The notes beneath the pieces are model-generated. The model worked only from the letters and a program-made list of their open reading frames with translations, did not search any database and was not told the DNA's origin. From the NCBI GenBank assembly GCA_045546535.1, contig JAZQDA010000098.1, positions 1 to 5,554 of the forward strand: 5,554 bases of DNA, in the 5' to 3' direction. Both the position numbers and the translations under genes were made by a program. The stretch's first letter is position 1; each line of letters starts with the position of its first letter. This stretch comes from RGIG1828 sp045546535 (GTDB lineage: Bacteria > Bacillota > Clostridia > UMGS1810). Shown here in pieces: positions 4,951 to 5,554 of this stretch.

Positions 4951-4964
4951 AATCAAAGGGCAGT

Positions 4965-4999
4965 AAAAAAGCCGGCAATACTGATGCAGTAAAGCCGAC
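4965..4999 (-). terminator. Minus-strand intrinsic terminator, second copy
   Basis: This hairpin and T-run are identical to the terminator at 4-38. It would stop minus-strand RNA from the second origin before it runs antisense into the gene at 4614-4898. Confidence 0.75.
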
Positions 5000-5223
5000 T
5001 ATAAGACCACCCCAAAGGGAACGAGGCTCAGGAAGCCCCTGTAAGCCCCTAAACGAACCACCAAAAGGAAAAGATACCAGGACCCCAACAAAGTCCGCTT
5101 AGAAGCCCGTCTATGACTTCATAAACAAAAATAAAACTCTTTCTTTCTCTCAATCCCGCCCTGCGGTAAGTTATTTTATATTTTTTATTTATTTTTTCCC
5201 TATAATTGTATGCTCCGCTGAAC

Positions 5224-5285
5224 TACGAGAGAAACACAGTCAATATACGAGAGAAACACAGTCAATATACGAGAGAAACACAGTC
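5224..5285 (+). repeat. Three iterons of the second origin
   Basis: TACGAGAGAAACACAGTC occurs at 5224-5241, 5246-5263 and 5268-5285 with AATA spacers. The cores are identical to the first origin, so both origins should bind the same Rep and be mutually incompatible. Confidence 0.88.
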
Positions 5286-5309
5286 AGCAGATGTAAAAAC
5301 GAAAATCTA

Positions 5310-5338
5310 TTGACTATTTCTCGTAAATGTGTTAGCAT
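5310..5338 (+). promoter_or_regulatory. Promoter of the second rep copy
   Basis: TTGACT (5310-5315), 17 bp, TAGCAT (5333-5338), unchanged from the first copy including the degenerate inverted iteron in the spacer. Confidence 0.75.
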
Positions 5339-5362
5339 CATTTTGTGAAAGGGTGTGTTCTT

Positions 5363-5554
5363 GTGATACCTGTTTTGGAAAATCAGTTTCCCGCAGGAAT
5401 ACCGGTTGCTTTTCGCTATAACAAACATTACCCGCTTGTTATGGCTTATAAACTAGTTCGTGCGAGAAAAGATAGGCTAACTATTCTTGAAAGCAAACTT
5501 GTGCGGTTGGCTATATCCAATATCGTAGAACTAGATACAAAACTGAATACTTAC
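5363..5554 (+). CDS. rep: Second Rep_3 initiator, 5' part only
   Basis: The first 64 codons of a second rep from GTG 5363 with the same AAAGGG ribosome site; the window ends inside it. Compared with the first copy the protein differs at residues 12 (E to G), 17 (I to F), 25 (V to L), 29 (N to Y) and 32 (I to V), and is then identical to the window end. No in-frame stop is present. It is expected to recognise the same iterons. Confidence 0.85.
   Translation, partial: MIPVLENQFPAGIPVAFRYNKHYPLVMAYKLVRARKDRLTILESKLVRLAISNIVELDTKLNTY

Larger units (their letters stand above)
4962..5554 (+). repeat. Diverged second copy of positions 1-593
   Basis: The stretch aligns to 1-593 without gaps at an offset of 4961, with 22 differences by hand count (about 96% identity). 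It covers the terminator, AT-rich element, iterons, promoter and start of rep. Both ends are cut by the window, so the duplication may be longer. The differences show that it is not just a circular sequence read twice; it is a second related replicon or a tandem duplicate. Confidence 0.95.

Noticed and set aside
4895..4951. 18-codon frame overlapping the end of the 4614 gene (ATGA overlap) and containing the inverted iteron
   Set aside because: Too short, no independent support; the reading is explained by the iteron.

Overview
The window looks like a small iteron-type theta plasmid, or a plasmid multimer, from a low-GC Gram-positive (Bacillota-like) host, perhaps a gut anaerobe. The evidence is a Rep_3-type initiator behind three 22-bp-spaced iterons, AT-rich intergenic DNA, AGGAG/AAAGG ribosome sites and sigma-A-type promoters with 17-bp spacers. 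No tRNA, rRNA, relaxase or CRISPR array was seen. Species cannot be named from sequence alone.

Layout. Positions 1-400 are the replication origin: a minus-strand intrinsic terminator (4-38), an AT-rich stretch, three iterons (263-324) and the rep promoter (349-377). Positions 402-2026 are a compact overlapping operon of rep, a helix-turn-helix/coiled-coil accessory gene and a small Cys-rich gene. It ends at a hairpin (2031-2062) shared with a convergent minus-strand gene (2070-2381) that has its own strong promoter. Positions 2449-3230 carry no convincing gene. They hold a long hairpin, an interleaved pseudoknot-like structure, and a promoter-to-terminator unit that could make a ~240-nt RNA.

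The second half (3231-4898) appears broken if read with the standard code, but every interruption is a TAG. With TAG read as an amino acid (Gln fits best) four genes become whole: a 62-aa HTH protein, a 157-aa NUMOD4/HNH endonuclease, a 187-aa two-winged-helix replication-type protein and a 94-aa coiled-coil protein. Together they contain seven in-frame TAG codons, no internal TAA or TGA, and no frameshift. Gene spacing stays tight (1-bp gap, 41-bp overlap). No clean gene in the window ends in TAG. The left-hand genes contain no internal TAG. This suggests amber reassignment or suppression, as known for TAG-to-Gln recoded gut phages, in a plasmid-like element made of an ordinary-code replication module and a recoded module. 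The recoded module has its own array of four ~24-bp-spaced repeats (4491-4581), so it may be a second replicon.

From 4962 to the end the window repeats positions 1-593 with 22 substitutions and no indels (about 96% identity by my hand count). A second, diverged copy of the origin and the start of a second rep therefore follow the first unit at a 4961-bp offset. Extra copies of the rep iteron lie inside the HNH gene (3459-3475) and, inverted, just before the second copy (4933-4950), so the two modules are linked by Rep-binding-like sites.
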